DNA from: Bacteroidales bacterium
GTDB taxonomy: Bacteria > Bacteroidota > Bacteroidia > Bacteroidales > P3
Assembly: GCA_017550405.1 (NCBI GenBank)
Contig: JAFZPH010000023.1
Span: 1-64,000, forward strand
DNA length: 64,000 nt
Direction of reading: 5' to 3'
The notes beneath the pieces were generated by a model. That model was given only the letters and a program-made list of their open reading frames with translations, was not told where the DNA came from and ran no database searches. The position numbers and the translations under genes are program-made. Shown here one piece after another: positions 49,707-59,067 of the stretch. The stretch's first letter is position 1; each line of letters starts with the position of its first letter.

Positions 49707-50912
49707 TTATCGTATTCTGATGGTTCGTCCGGGTTTGAGCACCGAGGTCTCCTTGAGGCCGTTGAGCTGGCACAGCTTCTTGACGGTGGTGCCGTTGCGC
49801 TTGGCTATACGGCTGAGGGTGTCGCCCGTGCGGATTTTGTAGGTCTTACCACCGTCGCTGAAGTTACCCACCCTCGACTTGGGACTGTGGTTGGTATAAC
49901 CGGGTTTGGCCACCTTGCGGAACGAATCCTTGGTAAGGCGGAGGGTAGGTTTGATCAGGTTATGCGATTCGCAGCTGATAACATCTTCGGGATTGATGGC
50001 GTTGCCGTTGTAGCGTATCTCGAAGTGCAGATGGCTGCCGCGCGAACGCCCTGTATTGCCGCAAAGGCCGATTTCCTCACCTGCCTTGACGCGGGTGCCG
50101 GGGGCTACATGGCGTTTGGAGAGGTGGGCATAATAGGTCTCGAGCCCGTTGTCGTGGCGGATGACGATGAGGTGGCCGTAGGAGCGGTTGTATTTCGAGA
50201 ACCGCACCACACCGTCGAAAGCGGCATAGATGGGCTCGCCGGTAGGCATTGCCAAATCGAGACCATAGTGAAAACGACGGCGACGGGGTCCGAAATGCGA
50301 GGTGGGACGGGCATAGTCGGGTGTGGGAAAAACAAAGGATTTGCCGTGTTCGGCGTCGGTGAGTTTAAGCTCGATGGGCTCCATATCGGAGATGTCCATC
50401 TTGAGTGTATGCACCAGCGCGGAATCGCCCGCCATAAGGATGTCTTCCTCGCTGTCGGTACCGGGGTCGTCCTGCTGCGAGAGGGCGTAATGGGGTGTGA
50501 CGATGCCCATACCCTCTTCGTCATCAGCCTCTTCGGGCGTACCCGGACGTTCCTTCTGGGCGTTCTTTTTGTCTATGACTTCATGATCCTTGTCCTGGGG
50601 GTTCTCGTCGAAAAAGTAGGGCTCTTGATAGGCAGGTATTGCGACCACGTCATCGGCCACATCCACCGTGTCGTTATCCACTTTCTTCTTCGGTTTTTTC
50701 AACCCGTAGGGCTCAGTGCGTACACCCGAGTACTCATCGCCCGGGTCGCTGGTTTTCACCAGTTTGTTATGCTTAATCTGCCCGCCTTGCGTATTGGCAT
50801 ACACACGGGGCTTGTTCTTGTTCTGCTTTGCATTAGGACGATTCTGCGCACTGGCCGAAATAGGTACAACTAGCAACAGAATCAGTGATATATAGTAAAT
50901 GTATTTTTTCAT
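49707..50912 (-). CDS. M23 peptidase with C-terminal LysM domain
   Basis: 401 residues with a signal peptide ([20 protein letters not shown]). A charged, low-complexity region (to about 200) precedes a peptidase M23 domain: [20 protein letters not shown] (first zinc ligands His and Asp), [17 protein letters not shown] and [12 protein letters not shown] (last zinc ligands). The end [20 protein letters not shown] and [10 protein letters not shown] is a LysM. It probably cleaves or regulates peptidoglycan crosslinks in the periplasm. All zinc ligands seem present. Confidence 0.9.
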   Translation of the reverse strand: MKKYIYYISLILLLVVPISASAQNRPNAKQNKNKPRVYANTQGGQIKHNKLVKTSDPGDEYSGVRTEPYGLKKPKKKVDNDTVDVADDVVAIPAYQEPYFFDENPQDKDHEVIDKKNAQKERPGTPEEADDEEGMGIVTPHYALSQQDDPGTDSEEDILMAGDSALVHTLKMDISDMEPIELKLTDAEHGKSFVFPTPDYARPTSHFGPRRRRFHYGLDLAMPTGEPIYAAFDGVVRFSKYNRSYGHLIVIRHDNGLETYYAHLSKRHVAPGTRVKAGEEIGLCGNTGRSRGSHLHFEIRYNGNAINPEDVISCESHNLIKPTLRLTKDSFRKVAKPGYTNHSPKSRVGNFSDGGKTYKIRTGDTLSRIAKRNGTTVKKLCQLNGLKETSVLKPGRTIRIR

Positions 50913-51125
50913 AACGATTGTGCAAAGGTACGAAAAAAAATCAGAATCCTATAAATAAAAAATACTAAATAGCCTTACATTAACACATTTTCACCCTGTT
51001 ACCCCTCCCCTATGCCACTGTGAAACGCTGTTGTAAGAACCCGTGCTGTTCCTCAATAATTAAAAGAAGAACAAGGAAATAGAAGCAACTACAGTTTTAG
51101 CAAAATGATGGAGGGGGTCAAAGCG

Positions 51126-52574
51126 CTACATCAACAGGCTGTACTGCCTACGCTGCAGGAGATAGTCTATCACCTGATTCACCAGCTCGTTGCGGGCTTG
51201 CTGGAGTAGAGTTTGTGCTTCGAGATAGTCTTTCATGCTGTTCATTCCAGCATCGAAATAGTTCTTCACCTCCGTGAAGTTTTCACTGGCCTGGTTTACT
51301 GCCCGGCGGCGTACGGATATGAGGCTGTAGGATTCATTCATCGCGCTCCACGACTGGAAAGTCTGCAGAACGAGTTTCTCCTGCAGGTCCCGACGGGTGT
51401 TCTCGGCTTTCTGGCGCATGAATTCTTCTTTGCGGAGGTTGTGGGCGGTCTCCCACCAGGCAGTGACAGGGATATTGAGTGTGGCAAAAACCAGTCCATT
51501 GGCCTGCATCTGGTCGTGGGTAAGATTGTTGTAGCCATAGGTGGCGCCCACAGCCACCTGCGGGAGCGTCTCGCCGATGGTCATGCGTTTTTGAAGGCGA
51601 GCCGCATCACAGCCGATTTTGAGCAGACGGCTTTCGTTACGGTGGGCAACGGCAGCGGCAAGGTCAACGTATGGGAGAGGAGCGGGAATGTCGGAATCAT
51701 GCAGCGAGAGGGTGTCGAATGTGTAGCGGACGCTGTCGTACCCCACACCCATGTATTGGCACAAGGCGCGAGTGGCTAGTTCGAGGCCGTCGGCCAGCTG
51801 CATTCCTGCCACTTCGAGTTCGCTCTGCTTAATCTGCACTTTGAGCAGGTCGTTACGGCTGGTAACCCCGGCGACAACGGCAGCAGCGGCATCACGTTCC
51901 AAGGTGTCGAGCATGAGCTGTACTTGGCGCAGGGTTTTCTGTTTCTCATGGAGTGACACTATGTTCCAATAGAGTGTATAGACATTCATTTCCACCTCGT
52001 CGCGCGTCATGAGGAGCTGCAACTCGGCTGCCTGTACACCAAGTTTGGCCAGTTTGTTGCCATTGATGATGCGACCTCCGGCAAAGACAGGTTGCATGAG
52101 TGTGGTGTTGGCGAAATAGCCGTGGTCAAGCATCTGCAGCTGAGCATCGACGGAAATACGGTCGATAAACCAATTAACAAGCTCGGCCACATCAACGTCC
52201 AATCCTAGGTTGTCCAATGCCTGTTGCAGGCGTTGCTCGTTCTCATCTAAACTGATGGGGCGGCCATCGAAAGCAGCGGATACATTGATGTTGTCTTTGT
52301 TTTCCGAAGCGGTCACATCTATAAGGGGGTGATGGGCATGGAAGTAGCCTGCCATGACACTCAAAGAAGGGAAGTATTTGGTCAATGCGGCACGGCGTGT
52401 CTCGCGGGCAGCGGACAAGTCAAGCACTGCATTTTTCACAGCTGCCTGGTTGCGCAGGGCAAGTGCCACACAGCTGTCGGGATTGAGGTGGCTGACCGTA
52501 GTCGACGACAACTGCGACTGAGCATAAGCATGGACAGTGAAGGAGAGAATCAGTATTATTGTCAGTCTTTTCAT
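51126..52574 (-). CDS. TolC-family outer-membrane efflux protein
   Basis: 482 residues from ATG 52574 (MKRLTIILILSFTVHAYAQ signal peptide). Two long helical repeats (RNQAAVKNAVLDLSAARETR and the later KYFDAGMNSMKDYLEAQTLL) with beta-barrel strands between them are the TolC/OEP pattern. Outer-membrane channel of the tripartite system, last gene in the operon after adaptor and pump genes. Confidence 0.9.
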   Translation of the reverse strand: MKRLTIILILSFTVHAYAQSQLSSTTVSHLNPDSCVALALRNQAAVKNAVLDLSAARETRRAALTKYFPSLSVMAGYFHAHHPLIDVTASENKDNINVSAAFDGRPISLDENEQRLQQALDNLGLDVDVAELVNWFIDRISVDAQLQMLDHGYFANTTLMQPVFAGGRIINGNKLAKLGVQAAELQLLMTRDEVEMNVYTLYWNIVSLHEKQKTLRQVQLMLDTLERDAAAAVVAGVTSRNDLLKVQIKQSELEVAGMQLADGLELATRALCQYMGVGYDSVRYTFDTLSLHDSDIPAPLPYVDLAAAVAHRNESRLLKIGCDAARLQKRMTIGETLPQVAVGATYGYNNLTHDQMQANGLVFATLNIPVTAWWETAHNLRKEEFMRQKAENTRRDLQEKLVLQTFQSWSAMNESYSLISVRRRAVNQASENFTEVKNYFDAGMNSMKDYLEAQTLLQQARNELVNQVIDYLLQRRQYSLLM

Positions 52575-52622
52575 TCGTGAATAATTGATTATTGCTATCG
52601 GGAGCAATGCACTTTTTTGCTT

Positions 52623-55600
52623 TTAGTTTTTAACTTTGGAATGATCGAAGAGTTTCCAGTAGGCCACGGGAAGCACTGTGACGATAAGGGCAATGGCACA
52701 GATTGTACCGAAACAGATGACGATGCCCATGGGCATCCATAGCGTGCTGCGATGGATAATCATGGGTATGACTCCCACAGCAGTGGTGGCACTGGTGAGG
52801 AAAATGGGCCTCATGCGGCGACAGCCGGCCTCGAAAGCCACCTCTTTGATGGGACGGTTTTCGGCACGCAGTTCCTCGGCATAGTCGAACATGACAATCG
52901 TGTTGCGCACATTGATGCCGATTAGGCTTACGATACCTATGATTGCCGTGAGACTGACATCAGCCCCGAATATCCACAGCCCTACAAATCCTCCGAGCAG
53001 GCACAGGCCTGTACCACAGAGCGACAGGAGTGTGAGACGTATCTTCTTGAAGTTGAACAGCAGGAAGAAAAAGACGATGGTGATGGCGGCAATCAGGCCT
53101 ATGATGATACCATTCATGTTATCTTGATTGACAGCATCAAGACCGCCGTATGACATGGAAATACCCTCAGGCAGCATGTCGGAGAACTCGCCTTCGAGCC
53201 ATGGACGCAATTTCTTCATCACAGTAGGCTGACTGCGGCCAAAACGGAGGTCAGCCCCTACGGTGGCACAGGGGATGCCATTGCGGTGTACTATCTGGGC
53301 GGGCTGCCAGTCGGGGCTGATGTAAGCCACCTGCCGCAAGGGTACCCACACTCCGGGGACCGCAGTAGGTACAAGGGTATTCTGTAGCATGTCGAAGTCC
53401 GACCCTATGTATGAAGTGACGCTGTCGTGCACGGTCTGCGGGGTTGATGCTCGGTCTATCTTCAGCGTGACTTGTAGCGGATAATCCTTTTCCCATACTG
53501 TAGTGACGGGCAACCCGTCGAAGAGTGTGGCAAGGTTTGCCGAGAGAACGGCCTTTGTGACACCCAGCCGCGAGGCCTCTTCAGGTTTCAGGTCAATGCG
53601 TACGGTAGGCAGACTGCCGTCCATGTCGTTGTGCACCCACACCAGGTCGTCGTGCGACTGCATGAAGCATTTCAGGGTGTCGGCATATTGCCGTAAAAGA
53701 GCCTGGTCTTCACCATATAGGTGCACCTCCACCGGGTTTTTCACACCCTGGTAGTCGAGTTGTTTGACCCGTATCACGGCATTGGGATAGGCATCGACGT
53801 AAGTGTCCTTATAGCGTTTGATTACTTGCTCGGTGACATCATAGTCCTTGGTGCGCACTATCATCTGTGCATAGTTCTTGGCGGGCATGTTGGGAGAATA
53901 AGCCGCCATGAAGCGGGGTGAGCTGCTGCCCACAAAAGTGGTCACCCCGACGATGTCCTTGTCTTGGCTGAGCACCTGCTCGAAGTCCTGGCACACCTTA
54001 GCCGTCTGCTGCAAGGAGGTGCCTGCGGGCAGATGTATCTCAACGGCAAAACTGTCACGCTCGGCCTTGGGCATAAGCTGCAATGGCAAGTGAAAGAAGA
54101 GCAGCACAGCCAAGCCCACAGAGAGGAATCCCGCTCCAATGGTTGGCCAAGGATGGCGGAAACAAAAACGCAGCAGTTTCTCATAGCCTGTTTCCAACCC
54201 GTTGAAGAAGCGGTTCTGTGTCCTTGTCAGCACATTCTCACGGTGACGCCTGTCGGGACTTATCATCCTCTGCTCAAGCCACGGGGTCAAGAGCATGGCC
54301 AAAGCCAAAGAAATGCCAAGGGAAATGCTGATGGTTGTGGGGAAGAACTTGACAAAGTCGGCCAACGGCCCCACCATGGTGAAGAGGAAGGGGAAGAAGA
54401 TGGCACAGATAGAGACTGTGGCCACGATGAGCGACGGGAAAAATGTCTTGGCGCTGTGCACTGCGGCATGCCATGGGCGCTCGCCGTGACGCAGGTTGTC
54501 CATATAGCCGTCTATCATCACGATGCTGTCATCCACTATCATACCCAAGGTGACGATAAGCGCCGCCAGAGTGACGGTGTTCATCTCGTAGCCTATGATG
54601 TACATGACAGAGATGGTGATAGCTGTGGTAAGCGGAATCTCTATCGCAGGAATCAGTGCAGACGTGATAGGAAAGAGCATCAGCATGACGGCAATGACTA
54701 CAAGAATGGCCGTCAGCAGGTCTTTAAGGAAAGACCAGATGCTGTCGTCCACCACTTTGGGGAGGTCGGTTATGCGGGTGAGAGACACCCCGTCAGGAAG
54801 TATGCGACGGAAGTCCTGAAGCACTACATCCACGTCTTCGCCAAACTTTACTATATTGTTGCCCGGACGCATCTCGATGCTCAGCACCAAGGCCTGGTTG
54901 CCGTTCTGAGTAATATAACTGGAAGGGGTTGCATAGCAGCGTTCTATGCGTGCCACGTCCTGCAGCCGGACAGCATGTCCCCAAGGGGAAGTGTATATCA
55001 CCTGTTCGCCCAATTCTCGTTCGGACTGATAGGGGCTTGACACATGCAGGGGTACCTCCTCGCTGTCTCCCGTCAGTGTTCCTCCGATGCTGAGCAGCCC
55101 CTGACTGAAGAGCTGCGCTGTGACAGCCTGATAACTGATGCCGTATGAGGCAAGTTTTTCTTTATCCAAATAGACATCCAGTACCTCGTGCTGATCGCCG
55201 AAGGACTTGATATTGCCCACCGCCGGTACACTGCGCAGCCTTTTCTTGAGCATGTCCATGTAACTGTCCATCTCGCGGTAGGTCTTGTCGCGGGAGTCCA
55301 GCGACACCAACAGCGACGATGTGTTGCCAAAGTCATCCACCACCACCAGCGCCAGTACCCCGGCAGGAAGCTGGCTCTTGAAATCTTTTAACCCATGGCG
55401 TATCTTAGACCACACCTCTGTCTGGTTCATGACGCTGTAGTCCAACTCCACGTAGATATAGACAATGCCTTCCTTGGAGTAGCTATAGGTACGTTTCTTG
55501 TTCACCTCCTGGAAAGTGAAGAGGTACTCTTCAAGGGGTGTTGTCACCTGCTGTTCCACCTCCTCGCTGCTTGCTCCAGGATAGACCGCAGCGACAATGC

Positions 55601-55745
55601 CTTGACGGATGACAAATTCAGGAAACTCCTGCTTGTTCATCTTGTCCAAGCCATAGATGCCCAATATTACCAAAAGCCCGACTATCAAGAAGATGATTTT
55701 CGGGTTGGCCATCACCGTTTCTGTGATTCCTGTACGTTTCTTCAT
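52623..55745 (-). CDS. RND efflux pump, inner-membrane transporter
   Basis: 1,040 residues, 12 membrane helices and two large periplasmic domains. AAVYPGASSEEVEQQVTTPL at about residue 51 and VTLGMIVDDSIVMIDGYMDN (helix 4 with the paired aspartates of proton relay) are AcrB/MdtC-family motifs. VSLTAIIGIVSLIGINVRNT marks helix 10-11. It exports hydrophobic compounds driven by protons. The operon order is unknown-family protein, adaptor, pump, TolC. Confidence 0.93.
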   Translation of the reverse strand: MKKRTGITETVMANPKIIFLIVGLLVILGIYGLDKMNKQEFPEFVIRQGIVAAVYPGASSEEVEQQVTTPLEEYLFTFQEVNKKRTYSYSKEGIVYIYVELDYSVMNQTEVWSKIRHGLKDFKSQLPAGVLALVVVDDFGNTSSLLVSLDSRDKTYREMDSYMDMLKKRLRSVPAVGNIKSFGDQHEVLDVYLDKEKLASYGISYQAVTAQLFSQGLLSIGGTLTGDSEEVPLHVSSPYQSERELGEQVIYTSPWGHAVRLQDVARIERCYATPSSYITQNGNQALVLSIEMRPGNNIVKFGEDVDVVLQDFRRILPDGVSLTRITDLPKVVDDSIWSFLKDLLTAILVVIAVMLMLFPITSALIPAIEIPLTTAITISVMYIIGYEMNTVTLAALIVTLGMIVDDSIVMIDGYMDNLRHGERPWHAAVHSAKTFFPSLIVATVSICAIFFPFLFTMVGPLADFVKFFPTTISISLGISLALAMLLTPWLEQRMISPDRRHRENVLTRTQNRFFNGLETGYEKLLRFCFRHPWPTIGAGFLSVGLAVLLFFHLPLQLMPKAERDSFAVEIHLPAGTSLQQTAKVCQDFEQVLSQDKDIVGVTTFVGSSSPRFMAAYSPNMPAKNYAQMIVRTKDYDVTEQVIKRYKDTYVDAYPNAVIRVKQLDYQGVKNPVEVHLYGEDQALLRQYADTLKCFMQSHDDLVWVHNDMDGSLPTVRIDLKPEEASRLGVTKAVLSANLATLFDGLPVTTVWEKDYPLQVTLKIDRASTPQTVHDSVTSYIGSDFDMLQNTLVPTAVPGVWVPLRQVAYISPDWQPAQIVHRNGIPCATVGADLRFGRSQPTVMKKLRPWLEGEFSDMLPEGISMSYGGLDAVNQDNMNGIIIGLIAAITIVFFFLLFNFKKIRLTLLSLCGTGLCLLGGFVGLWIFGADVSLTAIIGIVSLIGINVRNTIVMFDYAEELRAENRPIKEVAFEAGCRRMRPIFLTSATTAVGVIPMIIHRSTLWMPMGIVICFGTICAIALIVTVLPVAYWKLFDHSKVKN

Positions 55746-55765
55746 CGGGACATCCTGCAGGCTCT

Positions 55766-56824
55766 TTAATGTTGTCTTTCGATAGTCGGGACTACCGTCA
55801 TTCCTTCCGACACCTTCAACATCCCGTCTACAATCACGGTGTCGCCTTCCTGCAGTCCATTGCTTATCAGCACACCGGTGCGCGTCAAATCGGCCACACT
55901 GATGGGTTGCCTACAGGCTTTCCCATTCTTGACAACCCACACGTAACGGCTGTCGTCGTTGGCCAATTGCACAGCTCTTCCAGGTAACTCAAAACCTTCG
56001 CCTGCCACTGTGGCAGGCAAACGGCAGCTGCACACCATGCCAGGCAACAGACCCTTGGGTATCCGCTGCAGACGGACTCGGAAATTATAGCTGTGGGCTA
56101 CCACATCGGCGGTCACATCGCGTTCCGCCACAACTCCAGGTAAAGCCATGCCTGTGGAATCAGGCAGGGCACTGATATCCACTACCACCTTGCCGCCCAT
56201 ACCGATTTGGTTCACATCCACTTCGGGAATACTCATGCGCACATAAAGGCTTGATGTGTTCACGATGTTCAACACCGGAATACCCGGGGCAGCGTGTGTA
56301 CCGCTCTCCACCAACACCCGCTCCACGGTGCCTCCAACGGGGGCGTAGAGACTGCAGTCGTCCAAGCGGTGCTTGGCTATATCGTAGGCGTTGCGGGCTT
56401 GGTTGTAGCGGGTCTGCACTTCCACCCATTTTATTTCGGGGAGGCTGCCTTTTTCATACACTTGTCTTGCTCTGGAATAACCGTCGCGGGCTTGCTCCAT
56501 GGCTGCTTCAGCGGCTGCACAAGCATTGGCGGCGTCGCGACTGTCAATGGTGGCCAAAAGGTCACCGGCCTTGACATGCTGTCCGTCACGCACCAATATC
56601 GAGGCAATCCGGCCACCTATGCCAAAGCTGACAGGCGTGGTGGAGGCTTCTTCTACTGTGCCCACGTATGACCGGTGGCTCTGAACGGTACCGTTGTGGA
56701 CAACCACTACGCCCACCCGCACTGACTGTGGGCCTTCCTCTTGCGTCTTGCCGGCACAGCCAAACAAAGTGGTGCTTACCACCAGCAGACAGGAGAGACA
56801 AAAGAATATATGATACCTATTCAT
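55766..56824 (-). CDS. RND efflux periplasmic adaptor (membrane fusion protein)
   Basis: 352 residues from ATG 56824; the codon before it is TTG. Lipobox LFGCAGK makes it a lipoprotein. Barrel-sandwich halves GRIASILVRDGQHVKAGDLL and SLYAPVGGTVERVLVESGTH flank a helical hairpin (EAAMEQARDGYSRARQVYEK). It links the RND pump to TolC. The upstream stop and this start share a base (TGATG), so translation is coupled. Confidence 0.92.
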   Translation of the reverse strand: MNRYHIFFCLSCLLVVSTTLFGCAGKTQEEGPQSVRVGVVVVHNGTVQSHRSYVGTVEEASTTPVSFGIGGRIASILVRDGQHVKAGDLLATIDSRDAANACAAAEAAMEQARDGYSRARQVYEKGSLPEIKWVEVQTRYNQARNAYDIAKHRLDDCSLYAPVGGTVERVLVESGTHAAPGIPVLNIVNTSSLYVRMSIPEVDVNQIGMGGKVVVDISALPDSTGMALPGVVAERDVTADVVAHSYNFRVRLQRIPKGLLPGMVCSCRLPATVAGEGFELPGRAVQLANDDSRYVWVVKNGKACRQPISVADLTRTGVLISNGLQEGDTVIVDGMLKVSEGMTVVPTIERQH

Positions 56825-57366
56825 CAAAGGTCGCGCATCTCCTGTTTCAGGAACTCAAGGGCTGACGCTGTGGGCTGTTTGCCTTCGGCCACGGTGGCGA
56901 AGATGGTGCCGGCCAAACGGGTCGGGTCGGCGTCGGCGGGGATGGTGATGGCCGCGGAATTGATGACGCCTATCATCTCGTCCTTCGCCTTGCGGACGCG
57001 TGCCCAGGCTTCGCTCGAGATATAGACCTGCTGGCTGAGGTTGTGTTCCCACTCGTCGCGGATGGTCTTGGTCATGACGCCCTGCAGCAGTTTGGTGTCC
57101 ATGCCGGGCTGGTAGCAGCGGAGCACAAGGCTCTCAGGCGCTATGCGCTCCAGGAAGAGTGCCATGCGCTCGTAGGCTTGCAGCCGTATGGGGGTGACCA
57201 GTTTCACCGCTTCGCGGTGCTCGTCGACCCGCATCTGGAGCATCTGCATTTTCTGCTGGTTGTCGAAATACCGCTTGGTGATGCGGAAAAAGATGTACCC
57301 TGCCAGGGCCAGGGTTGCCAGAACTGCCACCAGGGCGCTGAGAAATGCTAAAAAGTAGATTTTCAT
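56824..57366 (-). CDS. Membrane-anchored protein of an uncharacterised Bacteroidota family
   Basis: 180 residues: one N-terminal membrane helix (YFLAFLSALVAVLATLALAG) and a cytoplasmic helical domain with TPIRLQAYERMALFLERIAP, EHNLSQQVYISSEAWARVRK and AKDEMIGVINSAAITIPADA. I recall similar single-helix proteins across Bacteroidota, uncharacterised. It is coupled to the efflux adaptor gene, so a role with the efflux operon is possible, or chance co-transcription. Confidence 0.75.
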   Translation of the reverse strand: MKIYFLAFLSALVAVLATLALAGYIFFRITKRYFDNQQKMQMLQMRVDEHREAVKLVTPIRLQAYERMALFLERIAPESLVLRCYQPGMDTKLLQGVMTKTIRDEWEHNLSQQVYISSEAWARVRKAKDEMIGVINSAAITIPADADPTRLAGTIFATVAEGKQPTASALEFLKQEMRDL

Positions 57367-57374
57367 TGTTGTTA

Positions 57375-57866
57375 TTATTTCATATATAGTTTGCTCTTAA
57401 GTTGAACTCCTAAGTCAAGAAGTTTCTTTGACTGTTGGGAATTCGGAAGAATATTACACTTCCCGGTGTGTATCCAGAAAAAACCCTCTGTCCCCAAATC
57501 TTTAATATCAGGAGCATTGTTTGTCAACCACCATCGAAGCCACTCTGCCTTACCAATGACTTCTTCAATATTATTGCCTCCTGAGGCCGAGTGGGGTTCA
57601 TAGTAATATATCTTATTAGAATACTCTATCACATAATCCCATCGTTTCGGAAACGGATGCTTAAGGTTTTTAGTTGCTTTTTCGAGATACACACTGCCCA
57701 TTATCTTTGAAGAATTCTCATAGTCAATAAGATCCTTATTCTTATCTTTACTCTCCAAAGCCTGTAAACTTCTACAAAAGAATCCTGCCACCTCTGGTGT
57801 ATTGGCAACTGCCGCCTCCAATGGAGAATGTGGCGATACTTTTTTTTGTTTCTGTTGTTTAGTCAT
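57375..57866 (-). CDS. Small partner of the AAA ATPase, possible PD-(D/E)XK-like fold
   Basis: 163 residues, no recognised family. A basic N-terminus precedes GSVYLEKATKNLKHPFPKRW, DYVIEYSNKIYYYEPHSASG and VIGKAEWLRWWL. The strand-strand-helix layout with Asp77 (RWDYVIEY), Glu90/His92 (YYEPHSA) and Lys106 resembles a PD-(D/E)XK nuclease core with ExH in place of ExK; this is inference and the weakest point. The start overlaps the ATPase stop by 8 bases. A/T-rich compared with neighbours. It ends 9 bp before the start of the 56824-57366 gene. Confidence 0.6.
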   Translation of the reverse strand: MTKQQKQKKVSPHSPLEAAVANTPEVAGFFCRSLQALESKDKNKDLIDYENSSKIMGSVYLEKATKNLKHPFPKRWDYVIEYSNKIYYYEPHSASGGNNIEEVIGKAEWLRWWLTNNAPDIKDLGTEGFFWIHTGKCNILPNSQQSKKLLDLGVQLKSKLYMK

Positions 57867-59052
57867 AGTTCAGAACATTAGAAGACAGTACATCTGTCGC
57901 CCGAGTAGCAAATGATGTCATACCTCCCCATTCTCCAATAATAGGATCATCGCTCCACACATCAAGTGAAGTAATGTCTTTTGTATAAGAAAGGCCTTGC
58001 TGCTCTCGCTTACCAAGATAATATGTTCTTACGTCTTTGTCTAGTACACCCTCTAACATATTTGCTATGGGTTGGTTACCTTCGGTTCCCATCAATCTGT
58101 GCAAGGCACGATATTTTGCCTGCGCATCTTGAATGCCCTTTATCTTATTAAATGCCCAAGCAAAGTCAAGAAACAAAGGAGAATGTGTTGATATTATTAC
58201 TTTGTATCCATGCTTTGGACCTTTGGAACCTTTCTCGCCTTGCATCAACTCAAGTATTTGTAACAATACATCCTGTATAGCCGACGGGTGCAAGCCCATT
58301 TCTGGTTCCTCTATCACTACATATTTATAGTAACGACTTCTTAAAACATTTTGCGGTGGACCCGTCAAACAATATACCCCCAGTAGTAATGGTGTAAACT
58401 CTCGTTGTCCGGCACTCCATACCATTGTGGGCAATTTTGATTCCCCAACCTTTAGTATCAATCTATAATCCTGACTTTCTTCGTCTAATTCTACTCTTGC
58501 GCCATGATAAATGCTGTTGTCAAAACGTTGTCGTACCAGACCCTTTAGACGTGTCTTCATCGGAAACAAAACAGTTTGCTGCCCAATACCATTTTGAATA
58601 AATCTTTGTATCGTATCGCCAAATATCCTGTTAACAAAAGGTGTATCATTATCATTGTACAAGCTGAAACCGCGTCCAGCCTTGTCTATTATGCTTGTTA
58701 CTCTTTGGGCTGGAATATAGAATACCGTCTCAATAGCACTTACCTTGTCTACACTTGGGTCAAGAAATGCTTTAGTGAATGGAGTATTGTCGACTTCTAT
58801 TGTTGTATCATCTTGCCACATAGTAGACATACCTGCTCCATAATACAAATTAAGAATGTTCTCAACCTTGCCAGTGCGGTAGTTACTCTTATTCAAAACG
58901 TCAATTATCGACTTGTAATCCAGTGCCAGTTTCATTGTCTCCAAAGCAATGGTTTTGCCACTTGCTTGAGGGCCTATAAGGATGGTAAGGTCACCGAATT
59001 CGATGTCGGCTTCACCTATAGGTCCAAGATTTCTAATTCTTAGATTCTTCAT
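57859..59052 (-). CDS. AAA/ABC-type ATPase (OLD-like), defence-type candidate
   Basis: 397 residues. Walker A ILIGPQASGKT (residues about 25-34) near the N-terminus, FYIPAQRVTSI, VWSAGQREFTPLLLGVYCL (signature-like), Walker B VVIEEPEMGLHPSAIQDVLL and STHSPLFLDF with the conserved His. This is the AAA_15/AAA_21 layout of SMC-like ATPases that pair with effector proteins in OLD, Septu and similar anti-phage systems. The partner here is a small protein with an 8-base gene overlap. It lies 15 bp after lepA on the same strand. Visibly lower GC than lepA and the efflux genes suggests acquisition. Confidence 0.8.
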   Translation of the reverse strand: MKNLRIRNLGPIGEADIEFGDLTILIGPQASGKTIALETMKLALDYKSIIDVLNKSNYRTGKVENILNLYYGAGMSTMWQDDTTIEVDNTPFTKAFLDPSVDKVSAIETVFYIPAQRVTSIIDKAGRGFSLYNDNDTPFVNRIFGDTIQRFIQNGIGQQTVLFPMKTRLKGLVRQRFDNSIYHGARVELDEESQDYRLILKVGESKLPTMVWSAGQREFTPLLLGVYCLTGPPQNVLRSRYYKYVVIEEPEMGLHPSAIQDVLLQILELMQGEKGSKGPKHGYKVIISTHSPLFLDFAWAFNKIKGIQDAQAKYRALHRLMGTEGNQPIANMLEGVLDKDVRTYYLGKREQQGLSYTKDITSLDVWSDDPIIGEWGGMTSFATRATDVLSSNVLNYD

Positions 59053-59067
59053 ATTTTGTGTTCTTTT

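Noticed and set aside
57859..59052. Assignment to a named defence system such as Septu, Gabija or PARIS
   Set aside because: No HNH, TOPRIM or helicase motif is visible in the partner or the ATPase, so a named call is not supported.
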